Shown here piece by piece: positions 34,570-43,099 of a stretch of DNA of 64,000 bases. Each line of letters begins with the position of its first letter. Positions within the stretch are counted from its first letter, which is position 1. The position numbers were made by a program, and so were the translations under genes. A model generated the notes under the pieces. That model was not told the DNA's origin, made no database searches, and saw only the letters and a list, made by a program, of their open reading frames with translations. Origin of the DNA: Halobacteriales archaeon QH_7_66_36 (GTDB lineage: Archaea; Halobacteriota; Halobacteria; Halobacteriales; Haloarculaceae). The stretch is from the NCBI GenBank assembly GCA_003021175.1, contig PXQV01000014.1:140643-204642 (forward strand). Direction: 5' to 3'.

Positions 34570-34682
34570 TTTTTGTTCCGAGCGGGTTGCCGGCTCTGCC
34601 GGCAACCGGATGACGTGGCGGCGTAGCCGCCACGCGGTGCCCGCAGCGAGCGAAGCGAGCGAGGACACCCGAGGAACAAAAA
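34570..34682. repeat. Inverted-repeat element with internal hairpins downstream of dnaJ
   Basis: A 113-base element is bounded by TTTTTGTTCC (34570-34579) and GGAACAAAAA (34673-34682). Inside are perfect hairpins GTTGCCGGC-TCT-GCCGGCAAC (34586-34606) and GTGGCGGC-GTA-GCCGCCAC (34615-34633), and an AGCGAGCGAAGCGAGCGAG stretch near 34645. It directly abuts the dnaJ stop, so it may terminate dnaJ, or be a small mobile palindrome. The remaining bases to 34450 hold another palindromic stretch (GGCGAGCGAAGCGAGCC near 34503) and no gene. Confidence 0.55.
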
Positions 34683-34688
34683 GGTGCG

Positions 34689-35834
34689 TTAGAAGGAACC
34701 CGTAATCTTCTCGAAGAACCCTTCGTCGACGTCGACTTCCTCGCCGCCGGCCTCGGCGAACGCCTGCAGCGCCTCGCGCTGCTCCTCGTTCAGGTCCGAG
34801 GGCGTGACGACCTGCACGGTGACGTACAGGTCGCCGTGGCCGCGGCCGCGCAGGCGGGGCATCCCCTTCCCTTGGAGGCGGAACGTCTCGCCGGACTGCG
34901 TGCCGGCGTCGAGTTCCATCTCCACGTCGCCGTCGAGCGTCGGCACCTCGATAGTGTCACCGAAGACTGCCTGCGGGAAGGAGACGGCGGCGTCGAAGCG
35001 CAGGTCGTCGCCGTCGCGCTCGAAGTCGGGGTGAGGTTCGACGCGCACCTCGATGAGCAGGTCGCCGTTCGGGCCGTTGTTCTCGCCGGGCGCGCCCTCG
35101 CCGCTCATCCGGAGGGTCTGACCGTCCTCGATGCCCGCTGGCACGTCGACCTGCAGGGTGGCCTCTCGCTGGACGCGGCCGTCGCCGCCGCAGGTGTCGC
35201 AGGTCTCCTCGTAGAGGATGCCGTCGCCCTCACAGCGGCGACAGGTCTGGGTCTGCTGGACGCGGCCGAGCGGCGTCTGCTGGACGCGGGTGGTCTGCCC
35301 CTGACCGTTACACTCCGGGCAGGTCTGGGAGTCGGCGTCCGGCGGATGGCCGGCACCGTCGCAGTCGGGACACCCCTCCGGTCGCGTCAGCGAGAAGTCG
35401 CGGGTGATCCCTTCATAGGCCGCTTCGAGCGAGACAGTCATCCGGGTGCGCAGATCCTGTCCCTGCCGGGGGGCGTTCCGGTCGCGACCGCCGCCACCGA
35501 AGAACTGGTCGAAGATGTCGTTCATGCCGCCGACGCCGCCGAAGGGGTTCCCCTGCCCGCCCGTGCCACCCATGCCGCCGCGGTCGCCGTCGGTCGCGCC
35601 GCGTTTCTCGGCCTGTTCGAACCGTTCGTGGCCCATCTGGTCGTACATGCGACGCTTCTCGTCGTCGGTCAACACCTCCTTCGCCTTCTTCGCCTTCTTG
35701 AATTTCTCCTCGGCGTCCGGGTCGTCGGAGACGTCGGGGTGGTACTCGCGGGCCATCTCGCGGTACGCCTCTTGTATCTCCTCCTCGGAGGCGTCGCGCG
35801 AAACTCCGAGGGCGTCGTAGAAGTCCTCGCTCAT
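34689..35834 (-). CDS. dnaJ: Chaperone DnaJ
   Basis: The product is 381 residues with the full type I architecture: J domain (YDALGVSRDASEEEIQEAY ... REYHPDVS with HPD), a Gly/Phe-rich linker (GGMGGTGGQGNPFGG), four CxxCxGxG zinc-finger repeats (CPDCDGAGH, CPECNGQGQ, CRRCEGDGI, CDTCGGDGR), and two C-terminal client domains. It stimulates DnaK ATPase and delivers unfolded clients. DnaK and GrpE are not within the window. The gene is single with an AT-rich 110-base upstream gap shared with the divergent sensor gene. Confidence 0.97.
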   Translation of the reverse strand: MSEDFYDALGVSRDASEEEIQEAYREMAREYHPDVSDDPDAEEKFKKAKKAKEVLTDDEKRRMYDQMGHERFEQAEKRGATDGDRGGMGGTGGQGNPFGGVGGMNDIFDQFFGGGGRDRNAPRQGQDLRTRMTVSLEAAYEGITRDFSLTRPEGCPDCDGAGHPPDADSQTCPECNGQGQTTRVQQTPLGRVQQTQTCRRCEGDGILYEETCDTCGGDGRVQREATLQVDVPAGIEDGQTLRMSGEGAPGENNGPNGDLLIEVRVEPHPDFERDGDDLRFDAAVSFPQAVFGDTIEVPTLDGDVEMELDAGTQSGETFRLQGKGMPRLRGRGHGDLYVTVQVVTPSDLNEEQREALQAFAEAGGEEVDVDEGFFEKITGSF

Positions 35835-35944
35835 TCGTTACCGATGAATAGCTGGTCGAGACGTTTGAAAGGAACGGGTTCGGGGTTCCCGGGCCACGAC
35901 GCCCGTACGAAGACTAACAATCCCGCCATGAGAAGGTCAAGGCC

Positions 35945-36850
35945 GTGTTACTGGTGCGACTCGCGTACGCCACGGCGTTCGGGGTCGCAGGGCTTCTCTG
36001 TCTCGTGGTCCTCCCGCGGACGCGCCTGCTCTCCGATGTCGACACCAGACGAGGGTTCGCCGCGCTGCTCGCCCTCTGCGGGCTCTGGGCGTGGACGACG
36101 GCCGCACAGTTGCTCGTCGACATGGTGGCGCTGAAGACGGCACTCTACACGGTGGGGCTCACCTTCGGCTTCGCGACGGTCTTCGCGTGGCTCTACTTCT
36201 GTTCGGCCTTCGCCGGCCGGCGGTTCCACCGCGAGCCGGTCGTACAGGCGCTCGCACTGGGGGTGTACCTGCTCGTCGCCGGACTGAAGTTCACGAACCC
36301 GATCCACGGACGGTACTTCGTCGTGACGACCGAACCGACGCCGCTTCCGCATCTCGTCGTCCAGCGGCTTCCTCTCGACCTGACGATCACGGCGTTCGCG
36401 TACGTGCTCTCGGCCGCCGGATTCTATCTGCTGTTCCAGACCCTGCGACGGTCGGAGTACCGGACGCGGTCGCTGTGGGTCCTCGTCTTCGCTACGGGCC
36501 TGCCGGTGTTGCCGAGCATCGCGGCGGCCGTCCCCGGCGTCGCGCTGCTCGATTTGAACTACGAGCCTATCGGCGTCGCGGTGTTCGGGCTTGTCGTGCT
36601 CTACTTCGTCGAGGAGAAGTTCGTCGCCGTCTCCCGGTTCGGTCGCGAGCGACTGTTCGATGAGATCGACGACGCCGTGCTCGTCCTCGACGACGACCGC
36701 GTGCTCGAATACAACGCCGCCGCACTCGACACCTTCCCCGACATCCGAGACGGCGCGGGGCGACCGCTCAACGAGGTCGCCCCCGAGATCGCGGCGGTCC
36801 CCGGCGACAGCGACGTGCTGACGATCCGCCGGGACGGCGAGGAGCGGTGA
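35945..36850 (+). CDS. 7TM-PAS sensor part of a split histidine kinase
   Basis: The product is 301 residues starting GTG (35945). Seven membrane helices cover residues 1-225 (the histidine-kinase N-terminal 7TM type), followed by RFGRERLFDEIDDAVLVLDDDRVLEYNAAALDTFP, the start of a PAS domain. It ends shortly after, at LTIRRDGEER, where intact haloarchaeal homologues continue with the phosphoacceptor HisKA and ATPase domains. The stop overlaps the GTG of a second ORF (GTGA) that encodes a degenerate ATPase-like domain. The phosphoacceptor histidine is missing from both. It could be a decayed kinase or a two-piece sensor. Confidence 0.7.
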   Translation: MLLVRLAYATAFGVAGLLCLVVLPRTRLLSDVDTRRGFAALLALCGLWAWTTAAQLLVDMVALKTALYTVGLTFGFATVFAWLYFCSAFAGRRFHREPVVQALALGVYLLVAGLKFTNPIHGRYFVVTTEPTPLPHLVVQRLPLDLTITAFAYVLSAAGFYLLFQTLRRSEYRTRSLWVLVFATGLPVLPSIAAAVPGVALLDLNYEPIGVAVFGLVVLYFVEEKFVAVSRFGRERLFDEIDDAVLVLDDDRVLEYNAAALDTFPDIRDGAGRPLNEVAPEIAAVPGDSDVLTIRRDGEER

Positions 36851-37239
36851 CACGAACCGCGTGGGAGCGGACCGACACCAGTGGGATGTCGCTGACTATC
36901 GACGGTGACGCCACGGTGCAGGCCGACCCGGACCGGCTCGCCGAACTGTTCGAGGCCGTCTTCGAGTTCGCGAGCGTCAACGGGGCGGAACGGGTCACGG
37001 TCGAGTACGACGGCGACACGCTCGGGATCGCGGGGGACGGTGACCCCATCCCTGCGGACCGGCGCGGCGACGCGATGGATTACAACGCCGCGGTCCCCTC
37101 CGCCGAGGCCCGGATGCTGCTCCCGAACGCACAGACCCTCGCGACCGTCCACGGCTGGCAGACGAGTCTCGACCCCGAGTACGACGCCGGGGTACGGCTC
37201 AACATCACCGGCGTCGATGGCGAGGCCGCCGGCAGGTAA
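36847..37239 (+). CDS. Degenerate HATPase-like domain, second piece of the split kinase
   Basis: The product is 130 residues from GTG 36847. ADPDRLAELFEAVFEFASVNGAERVTVEYDGDTLGIAGDGDPIP corresponds to the N box and G1 region of a kinase ATPase domain, and LPNAQTLATVHGWQTSLD to the region after G2. The N-box asparagine is partly replaced (EFASVNG), and glycine-rich G2 is not seen, so ATP binding is doubtful. It overlaps the 7TM-PAS gene stop by 4 bases and so is translationally coupled. The first ~10 residues are unlike a domain start. Confidence 0.6.
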   Translation: MTRTAWERTDTSGMSLTIDGDATVQADPDRLAELFEAVFEFASVNGAERVTVEYDGDTLGIAGDGDPIPADRRGDAMDYNAAVPSAEARMLLPNAQTLATVHGWQTSLDPEYDAGVRLNITGVDGEAAGR

Positions 37240-37305
37240 TATACGCTCGCGTACAGAAATCCGCTTCAGCGAGCAGTGAAGTGGCCGGACGGTGAACGGT
37301 AACAC

Positions 37306-39126
37306 ATGGCGACTGACACGGACCGAATGGTCCCCGTCGCGTCTCTCGACGACTTCGACGAGACGGGACAGACCGTCGTACAGGAGAACGGCCGGGCTAT
37401 CGCGCTCTTCCACCACGAAGGGGAGGTGTACGCGGTCGACAACCGCTGTCCGCACATGGGGTTCCCGCTCACCCGCGGGACGGTCGAGGAGGGAATGGTG
37501 ACCTGCCACTGGCACCACGCCCGCTTCGAGTTGGCCGAGGGCGACACGCTCGACCCGTGGGCCGACGACGTGCAGACGTTTCCCGTCGACGTGCGCGACG
37601 GCGAGGTGTACCTCGACCCGGACCCGCCGAGCGACGTGCCCGCGACCGTCCGCTGGCGCAACCGCCTCGCAGACGGGCTGCACGAGGACATCACGCTCGT
37701 GATGGCGAAGGCCGTCATCGGACTCGACGGCGCGTCGCGCGGCGACGCGGAACGGGCGAGCGGGCAGGGCCAGCGAGCCGACAGCGCGGGCGAGGGGTTC
37801 CACACGCCGGTCGAGACGGCCGTGAACTTCGGGACGAAGTACCGCGCGGCCGGCTGGGGCCGTGGGCTGACGACGCTCGGCTGTATGGCGACGCTCCACG
37901 CTCAGGTCGGGGGTCGCGACAAGCGCCGCGCGATGTTCACCGGCGTCCGCGAAGTGGCCGACGACTGTGCGGGCGAACCGCCCCGCTTCCAGCAGTACGC
38001 CTTCGACAACCGCGACCTCTCGAAGGAGCGACTGCTGTCGTGGTTCCGCGACGCCGTCGAGGTCCGCGACGCCGACGGCGCGGAGCGGTGTCTGCTCACC
38101 GCCGTCGCCGCGCTCGACCCGACCGACGTGGCGGACATCCTGTTCACCGCCGCGACCGACTCCCTGTATCTCAACGGCGGGCACACGCTCGATTTTATCA
38201 ACACCGCGTTTGCGACGCTGGATCACATCGGGTGGGACGACGACGGGAGCGGCGAGGAGTCGAACGCCGCGAAGGTGCTCGCATCGACGGTCGAACAGCT
38301 CACCGGCGCGACCCGCTCGGAGGAGCTGTCGTCGTGGCGCACCCCCGTCGACGTCGCGGCGCTGTGTTTCGACGCGGCCGACCGCCTCGACGACTGCGTA
38401 GCCGCCGGCGACGGCCGGGCGTGGGACGAACCCGACGGCTTCATCGACACCCTGCTCTCGGACGATCCCGAGGCGATCATCGACGCGCTCACCGGCGCGA
38501 TCCGCGAGGGGGCGACCCGGACGGAGCTCGCGGACGCGGTCGTCCGCGCGGCGACCCGCCGGGTCGCGTGGTTCGCGACGAACAACGAGTTCAACGACTG
38601 GGACACGGTCCACCACACGTTCTCGTACGCGAACGCCGTCTACGAGGCGACGAAGCGCACGAGCACGGACGCGCTCTACCGGGGCTGTTTCGACGCGGCC
38701 ATCGCCGTCTATCTCGACCGGTTCCTCAACAGTCCGCGCGCGCCGCTTCCCGACCCGGGCGAGTCCGACCGCGACCCCGAGGCGATTCGCGCCGACCTGC
38801 TCGACTGCTTCGACCAGCAGGGCGAGGTGAACCGCGCCGCGTCGCTCGTCTCCGAACACTTCGACGCCGGCGGCGACCCCGCCGACCTGAAGCGAGTCAT
38901 GGGGCGCGGCCTGCTCCGCGAGGACGCGGACTTCCACACGCTCCAGAACGTGACGTGGGGACTGGAGCGGTTCGACGACGCGACCGACGAGACGGAGCAG
39001 CGACTCGCGCTGATCGCTCCGGCGCGGTACATGGCCGCTCACTTCCCGACGCGCCGCGCGAACGAGCAGACGTTCTCCATCGCGACGCGGCTCCACCGCG
39101 GCGAACGGCTCCACGAGGCCGAGTGA
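37306..39126 (+). CDS. Rieske [2Fe-2S] domain fused to a large helical domain of unknown function
   Basis: The product is 606 residues. The first ~110 form a Rieske domain with ligands Cys48, His50 (CPHMGF) and Cys67, His70 (CHWHHARF); the spacing C-x-H-x16-C-x2-H is canonical. There is no signal or TM. From residue ~125 the protein is a mostly helical 480-residue domain with conserved-looking stretches (GWGRGLTTLGCMATLHA, LFTAATDSLYLNGGHTLDFINTAFATLDHIG, ATNNEFNDWDTVHHTFSYANAVYEA) including several histidines that could bind a metal or cofactor. It would be a soluble oxidoreductase fed by the Rieske cluster. Substrate and the second cofactor are unknown. Confidence 0.75.
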   Translation: MATDTDRMVPVASLDDFDETGQTVVQENGRAIALFHHEGEVYAVDNRCPHMGFPLTRGTVEEGMVTCHWHHARFELAEGDTLDPWADDVQTFPVDVRDGEVYLDPDPPSDVPATVRWRNRLADGLHEDITLVMAKAVIGLDGASRGDAERASGQGQRADSAGEGFHTPVETAVNFGTKYRAAGWGRGLTTLGCMATLHAQVGGRDKRRAMFTGVREVADDCAGEPPRFQQYAFDNRDLSKERLLSWFRDAVEVRDADGAERCLLTAVAALDPTDVADILFTAATDSLYLNGGHTLDFINTAFATLDHIGWDDDGSGEESNAAKVLASTVEQLTGATRSEELSSWRTPVDVAALCFDAADRLDDCVAAGDGRAWDEPDGFIDTLLSDDPEAIIDALTGAIREGATRTELADAVVRAATRRVAWFATNNEFNDWDTVHHTFSYANAVYEATKRTSTDALYRGCFDAAIAVYLDRFLNSPRAPLPDPGESDRDPEAIRADLLDCFDQQGEVNRAASLVSEHFDAGGDPADLKRVMGRGLLREDADFHTLQNVTWGLERFDDATDETEQRLALIAPARYMAAHFPTRRANEQTFSIATRLHRGERLHEAE

Positions 39127-39132
39127 CCCGCC

Positions 39133-41451
39133 TCAGCCCGTCTCGTCGCCCTCGAACTCGACCACGTAGATGGTCACGTCGCCGCGTTCGACCGCGCGGA
39201 CGCCGTCGAGTTGCCCGACCGTGATGTCGCCGTAGCGGGCCTGCTCGGCCGGGCCGACGTAGACGTACTCTACGCCGTACTGCCCGATGAGTCGCCGCTG
39301 GGCGGCCGGCTCGCCAGTGTAGATGGTCTCCACGTCGGCGACGCGGGCGTCGTAGGCCGCGTCGGAGCGGTACTGCGCCTCGTGGAACCAGCCGGCGACG
39401 GTCACCGCGCCGGTGAGACTCGCCGGCGCGCTCGCGCCGTTCCCCTCGCTCGATTGCCACCGATAGCCCGCCGGCGCGGCGGTTACTATGGTCGGTCGGC
39501 CCTCCAGCGAGTCGATGTAGTCGATGGCCGGGGCCTCGCCGGGGTGGCGCACCTCGACGAACGCCGTCGCGTCCAGCGTCGGCCCGACCGTGTTCGCCGT
39601 CGGACTGCCCTGCCCGACGTGGGAGGGTATCGCGTGGACCGCGTAGACGCCGGTCGAGAGGACGAGCAGGACGAGCAGGACGCGGCCGAAAAGCGCGACT
39701 CGACGCCCGTCGAGCGCGGGGAACGCGGCGGCGTCGCGGCCGGCAGCGACCAGTCGCGCCACCGCGACGGCAGCGGCCGGAGCCCACAGCGCCCACACCT
39801 GCGCGTACGTCTTGAAGACGGTGTTCAGGCGGGCGAACTTCGTCCCCGCGTAGCTCGGCTCCGCGATATAGACGTACTCCACGAGGATCACGAGCCCCGC
39901 GCCACCGAGGATCAGGACGGTCTCGAAGCCGACATCGACCCGCGAGCGGAGCAGGAGCCACCCGGCGAGCAACACCGGGCCGAGCAGCGCGACGCCGGCG
40001 GCATCAAGCGCGAGACCACCGACGAACAGGACGAGCGCACCAACCGCGGTCGCGGTTCGAAGCGACCGATCCGCGCCTGTCGCCGTCGCGACGAGATACG
40101 GGACGAACGCCGCGAGGAAGCCACCGTGAACGACCGCAAGCCGGCCGAGCGACCCGCCGGGCGGGAAGACGCCCAGCGGGCGACCCGAGGCCGTCCCGGT
40201 CCAGAACGGCAGCGTCCAGAGGACCGCCACCGCCGCCGTCCCGACGGCGAACGCGAGTGCGGTTCCGGAGCGGGCGAGTTCGCGCCGGGCGAGCGCGACA
40301 GTCGAGGCGGTGCCGCCGTCGGGTTCGGCCGCAGCGGGAAACGGGACGACCCCGCGAACGCGGGCAGGCAGGAGCGTCCACGGCCGCGCGGGCGCGAACG
40401 TCAGCGTCAGGAACGGCAGTCCGAACGCGAGGCTGGGAAACGACCACGTGTTGACCGTGCCGAGATAGCCGGCGAGGGGCGGCAGGAGACCGGCGGCCAG
40501 CAGCCGTCGCCGTCGCGTCTCCGCTTCCGGCGTCTCCCAGTAGGCGTACAGCAGCGCGACACCCAAGAGGAGAAACGTCGTGCTCATCATGTGGGCGTGC
40601 AGGTCGCCGTTGAGGTAGGCGAACAGCGGGAACTCGTTGATCGTCCCCTCGATGACGCGCGTCGCGTCCCAGTAGTAGAAGTCGCCGGGCGTCCACGCGA
40701 GCGCCTCCGCCGGGAGACCGAACGCGCCAACGAGCGGGCGAGCGAGCGGCTCGGGCAGGAGCCAGACGACCACCCGACCGGCGGTGAAGAGGTTCGCCGC
40801 GACGCCGAAGAGAAACGCCGCCAGTCCGCCGGCGAGCCGCGGGGAAGCATCGTGGTTCGCGGCGATGGCCGCGGCGAGACCGTAGGCGGCTGTCACGGCT
40901 GCGGCGTAGAAGCCGGGGAGCGCGAGATTGTACGCGTAGCGGGCTGGCGTGGCCGTCAACCGGGCGAGCAGCGCGGCGAGCACATGGCCGCCGTAGTAGT
41001 AGCGGACCGGCTCGCCGACGAACCACATATCCTCCGGCGGGAGGGTGTCGGCCCGCAGCAGCGACTTCAGCAGGCCGAAGTCCAAGAACTTCTCGCCGCC
41101 GAGGGGCGTCACCGCCGGGTCGAGCGCGCGGATGCCGACGAGGAACAGGAAGGCGAGGGTGAACACGGCCGCCGGAACCGCGGCGCGTCGCAGGTCGATG
41201 TCGTCGTCGCCGGCCCGGTAGCTCCCCCCGAGGAGTAGCGCGAGGCCGACGACGAGGGCCGGGTAGCCGAATGCGCCCGGAATCTGCCCGACGAGATAGC
41301 CGACGAGGCCGAGCGTCGCCAGCGCCAGCGGCACAGCGAAGGCGGCCCCGCGGTCGTGGAGGTCGTGAAACAGGTGTGCGACGGCGGGAAGCGCGGCCAC
41401 GCCAAGCGCGAGATAGGCCACGAGCCAGACGGCGACGTACCCGTACTCCAT
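39133..41451 (-). CDS. DUF2298-family polytopic membrane protein
   Basis: The product is 772 residues with about 18 membrane helices. Recognised from FLDFGLLKSLLRADTLPPEDMWFVGEPVRYYYGGH, YWDATRVIEGTINEFPLFAYLNGDLHAHMMST, and VEYVYIAEPSYAGTKFARLNTVFKTYAQ, which are typical of the YYY/DUF2298 family of putative membrane glycosyltransferase-like proteins. The soluble C-terminal part (~130 residues) lies outside, as in GT-C enzymes. Start at ATG 41451 (MEYGYVAVW). It is divergent from a GT2/GtrA operon with 246 bases between, consistent with a role in lipid-linked glycan handling (inference). Confidence 0.85.
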   Translation of the reverse strand: MEYGYVAVWLVAYLALGVAALPAVAHLFHDLHDRGAAFAVPLALATLGLVGYLVGQIPGAFGYPALVVGLALLLGGSYRAGDDDIDLRRAAVPAAVFTLAFLFLVGIRALDPAVTPLGGEKFLDFGLLKSLLRADTLPPEDMWFVGEPVRYYYGGHVLAALLARLTATPARYAYNLALPGFYAAAVTAAYGLAAAIAANHDASPRLAGGLAAFLFGVAANLFTAGRVVVWLLPEPLARPLVGAFGLPAEALAWTPGDFYYWDATRVIEGTINEFPLFAYLNGDLHAHMMSTTFLLLGVALLYAYWETPEAETRRRRLLAAGLLPPLAGYLGTVNTWSFPSLAFGLPFLTLTFAPARPWTLLPARVRGVVPFPAAAEPDGGTASTVALARRELARSGTALAFAVGTAAVAVLWTLPFWTGTASGRPLGVFPPGGSLGRLAVVHGGFLAAFVPYLVATATGADRSLRTATAVGALVLFVGGLALDAAGVALLGPVLLAGWLLLRSRVDVGFETVLILGGAGLVILVEYVYIAEPSYAGTKFARLNTVFKTYAQVWALWAPAAAVAVARLVAAGRDAAAFPALDGRRVALFGRVLLVLLVLSTGVYAVHAIPSHVGQGSPTANTVGPTLDATAFVEVRHPGEAPAIDYIDSLEGRPTIVTAAPAGYRWQSSEGNGASAPASLTGAVTVAGWFHEAQYRSDAAYDARVADVETIYTGEPAAQRRLIGQYGVEYVYVGPAEQARYGDITVGQLDGVRAVERGDVTIYVVEFEGDETG

Positions 41452-41697
41452 CACCCGGCACACGGACCCCCCACGAGATACGTCTTGTGGACCCGCCGCG
41501 GCGCCTGTCACCCTCGCTCGACGAACGGCTCACCGACCTCACACGCCGGCTGGGTGCGGACGCGATACGTGTCGCCGCGTCGCCGCGTCGGGCCTCGTCG
41601 CCTCCGTGTCCTCGCGCCCTTCGCGACCGACGTCCGACTGACCCCGGCCGGACGACGGTTCCAACAGATTTTCACCTACCACGGGAAATTCGTCGCC

Positions 41698-42459
41698 ATG
41701 GCTCACCCGCTCGGCATCGTCGTCCCCGCCTACGAGCCCGACGTGGGCCGGCTCAAACGCTATCTCCACGCCCTCCACGACCGGCTGGCGCCAGCGACGG
41801 TTCGGATCGAACTCGACGCCCCCGACGACGCCACGCTCGATGCCGTGCGCGCCCTCCCCGCAGAGGTGAACGCCGTCCCGACTCGGCGCGGCAAAGGCGC
41901 GGCCGTCACCGCCGGCTTCGAGGCGCTCGACACCGACCGGCTGTGTTTCCTCGACGCCGACGGCTCGACGCCGCCCGACGCCGCCGCCGCTGTCGTCGAC
42001 GCCCTCGACAACGCAGAGTTGGCCGTCGGCTCCCGCCGCCACCCGGACGCGCGGGTCGTCGGCCACCGGACCGTCGCCCGGCGACTGCTCGGCGACGGGT
42101 TCGCGTGGGTCGCTCGCCGACTGCTGGACGCGCAGTTGTACGATTACCAGTGTGGCGCGAAGGCGCTCACCGCGGAGACGTGGACCGCCGTCCGCGATCA
42201 CCTCTACGAGCCGGGGTTCGCGTGGGACGTCGAGCTGGTCGCGATGGCGGTCGCGCTCGGTTTCCGACTCCGCGAGGTCCCGATCGAGTGGGAGGACGCG
42301 CCCGGATCGACCGTCGACCCAATCGGCACGGCACTCGACATGACGCGAGCGCTGTTCGTCGTCCGCCACCGGGCGAAACGGCTGAACGATAGCCGACTGC
42401 ACGGCGCGCTCGCCGCCGGGTCCGAGTCGGTCGCGCTGGTCGAGCGGGGCGAGCCGTGA
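41698..42459 (+). CDS. GT2-family (dolichyl-phosphate-type) glycosyltransferase
   Basis: The product is 253 residues. The GT-A fold appears in GIVVPAYEPDVGRLKRYL, GKGAAVTAGFEALDTDRLCFLDADGSTPPD (DADG metal site), QLYDYQCGAKALTAETW and FAWDVELVAMAVALGFRL. It resembles the DPM1/AglJ type that transfers a sugar from a nucleotide donor to a dolichyl phosphate at the cytosolic face. Start is ATG 41698 (MAHPLG); the longer reading from 41356 is not supported. It is followed by overlapping GtrA, which may flip the product. Confidence 0.88.
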   Translation: MAHPLGIVVPAYEPDVGRLKRYLHALHDRLAPATVRIELDAPDDATLDAVRALPAEVNAVPTRRGKGAAVTAGFEALDTDRLCFLDADGSTPPDAAAAVVDALDNAELAVGSRRHPDARVVGHRTVARRLLGDGFAWVARRLLDAQLYDYQCGAKALTAETWTAVRDHLYEPGFAWDVELVAMAVALGFRLREVPIEWEDAPGSTVDPIGTALDMTRALFVVRHRAKRLNDSRLHGALAAGSESVALVERGEP

Positions 42460-42905
42460 TCCGGTCGCGACTCCAAGCGCTCGCCTCCGCCGGTCGGCTC
42501 GGTCGCTTCCTCTCCGTCGGCCTCGTCGGCCTCGTCTTCGACGTGACGACCGCGACCGTGCTCCGCGAACTCGGTGTCTTCCCCGAAGTCGCGGTCTTCG
42601 CCGGCATCGAAGTCGCCATCGTCGTGATGTTCCTGCTCAACGACACCTGGACGTTCGCCGAACAGGGGACGACGGGCGCGATGGCGATGCTCCGCCGGTT
42701 CGCCACCTCGAACGTCGTCCGCGTCGGCGGTATCCTCGTCCAACTCGCGACGTTTCGGCTCCTCTACCGAGTCGTCGGCATCGAACTGACGGTCGCTGAC
42801 ATCGACGCGTGGTTCGTCGTCGCGAAACTGGGTGGCGTCGGTGCCGGCGTGCTGGTCAACTACGTCGCCGAGGGTCTGTTCACGTGGCGTGTCACACGAG
42901 ACTAA
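42456..42905 (+). CDS. GtrA-family membrane protein
   Basis: The product is 149 residues beginning at a GTG that overlaps the GT2 stop (GTGA). Four membrane helices: FLSVGLVGLVFDVTTATVL, VFAGIEVAIVVMFLLNDTWTF, ASNVVRVGGILVQLATFRLLY-type, and GVGAGVLVNYVAEGLFTW. The FLLNDTWTF motif is the GtrA signature. GtrA proteins are thought to translocate lipid-linked sugars. With GT2 it forms a two-gene glycan-lipid unit. Confidence 0.9.
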   Translation: MIRSRLQALASAGRLGRFLSVGLVGLVFDVTTATVLRELGVFPEVAVFAGIEVAIVVMFLLNDTWTFAEQGTTGAMAMLRRFATSNVVRVGGILVQLATFRLLYRVVGIELTVADIDAWFVVAKLGGVGAGVLVNYVAEGLFTWRVTRD

Positions 42906-42962
42906 TCCACACCCGGCGGCCGAATGGTAACCCTTATCAGAACCCCTCCGGTACGAGGTGGT

Positions 42963-43037
42963 AGCGGGATGGGATAGCCAGGAGATTCCGCCGGGCTCAT
43001 AACCCGGAGATCGGTAGTTCAAATCTACCTCCCGCTA
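42963..43037 (+). tRNA. tRNA-Met initiator (CAT anticodon)
   Basis: The 75-base cloverleaf has acceptor AGCGGGA pairing with TCCCGCT, anticodon loop CTCATAA (CAT) with three consecutive G-C pairs in the adjacent stem (CCGGG/CCCGG), and T arm GGTAG-TTCAAAT-CTACC. The GGG/CCC anticodon stem and A1-U72 pair mark it as initiator. A TTATC element at about 42934 provides a promoter. No CCA is encoded. Confidence 0.95.
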
Positions 43038-43045
43038 CTACCCAC

Positions 43046-43099
43046 TTTTTGCACGCTCACTCGTCGCTCGCTCTGCGAGCGACTCGCTCGGGCAAAAAC
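43046..43099. repeat. Hairpin element after tRNA-iMet
   Basis: TTTTTGCACGC at one end and GGGCAAAAA at the other enclose a perfect GTCGCTCGC-TCT-GCGAGCGAC stem (43063-43083). It has the same layout as the element after dnaJ (T-run, GC hairpins, A-run) and may act as a tRNA terminator or be a small palindromic repeat. Confidence 0.45.

Noticed and set aside
36601..39114. 837-codon minus-strand frame opposite the Rieske and kinase genes
   Set aside because: Shadow of plus-strand genes that have clear motifs (Rieske ligands, PAS); no signature of its own.
39211..41238. 675-codon plus-strand frame inside the DUF2298 gene
   Set aside because: Arg/Gln/Glu-rich antisense of a polytopic membrane protein, no homology visible.
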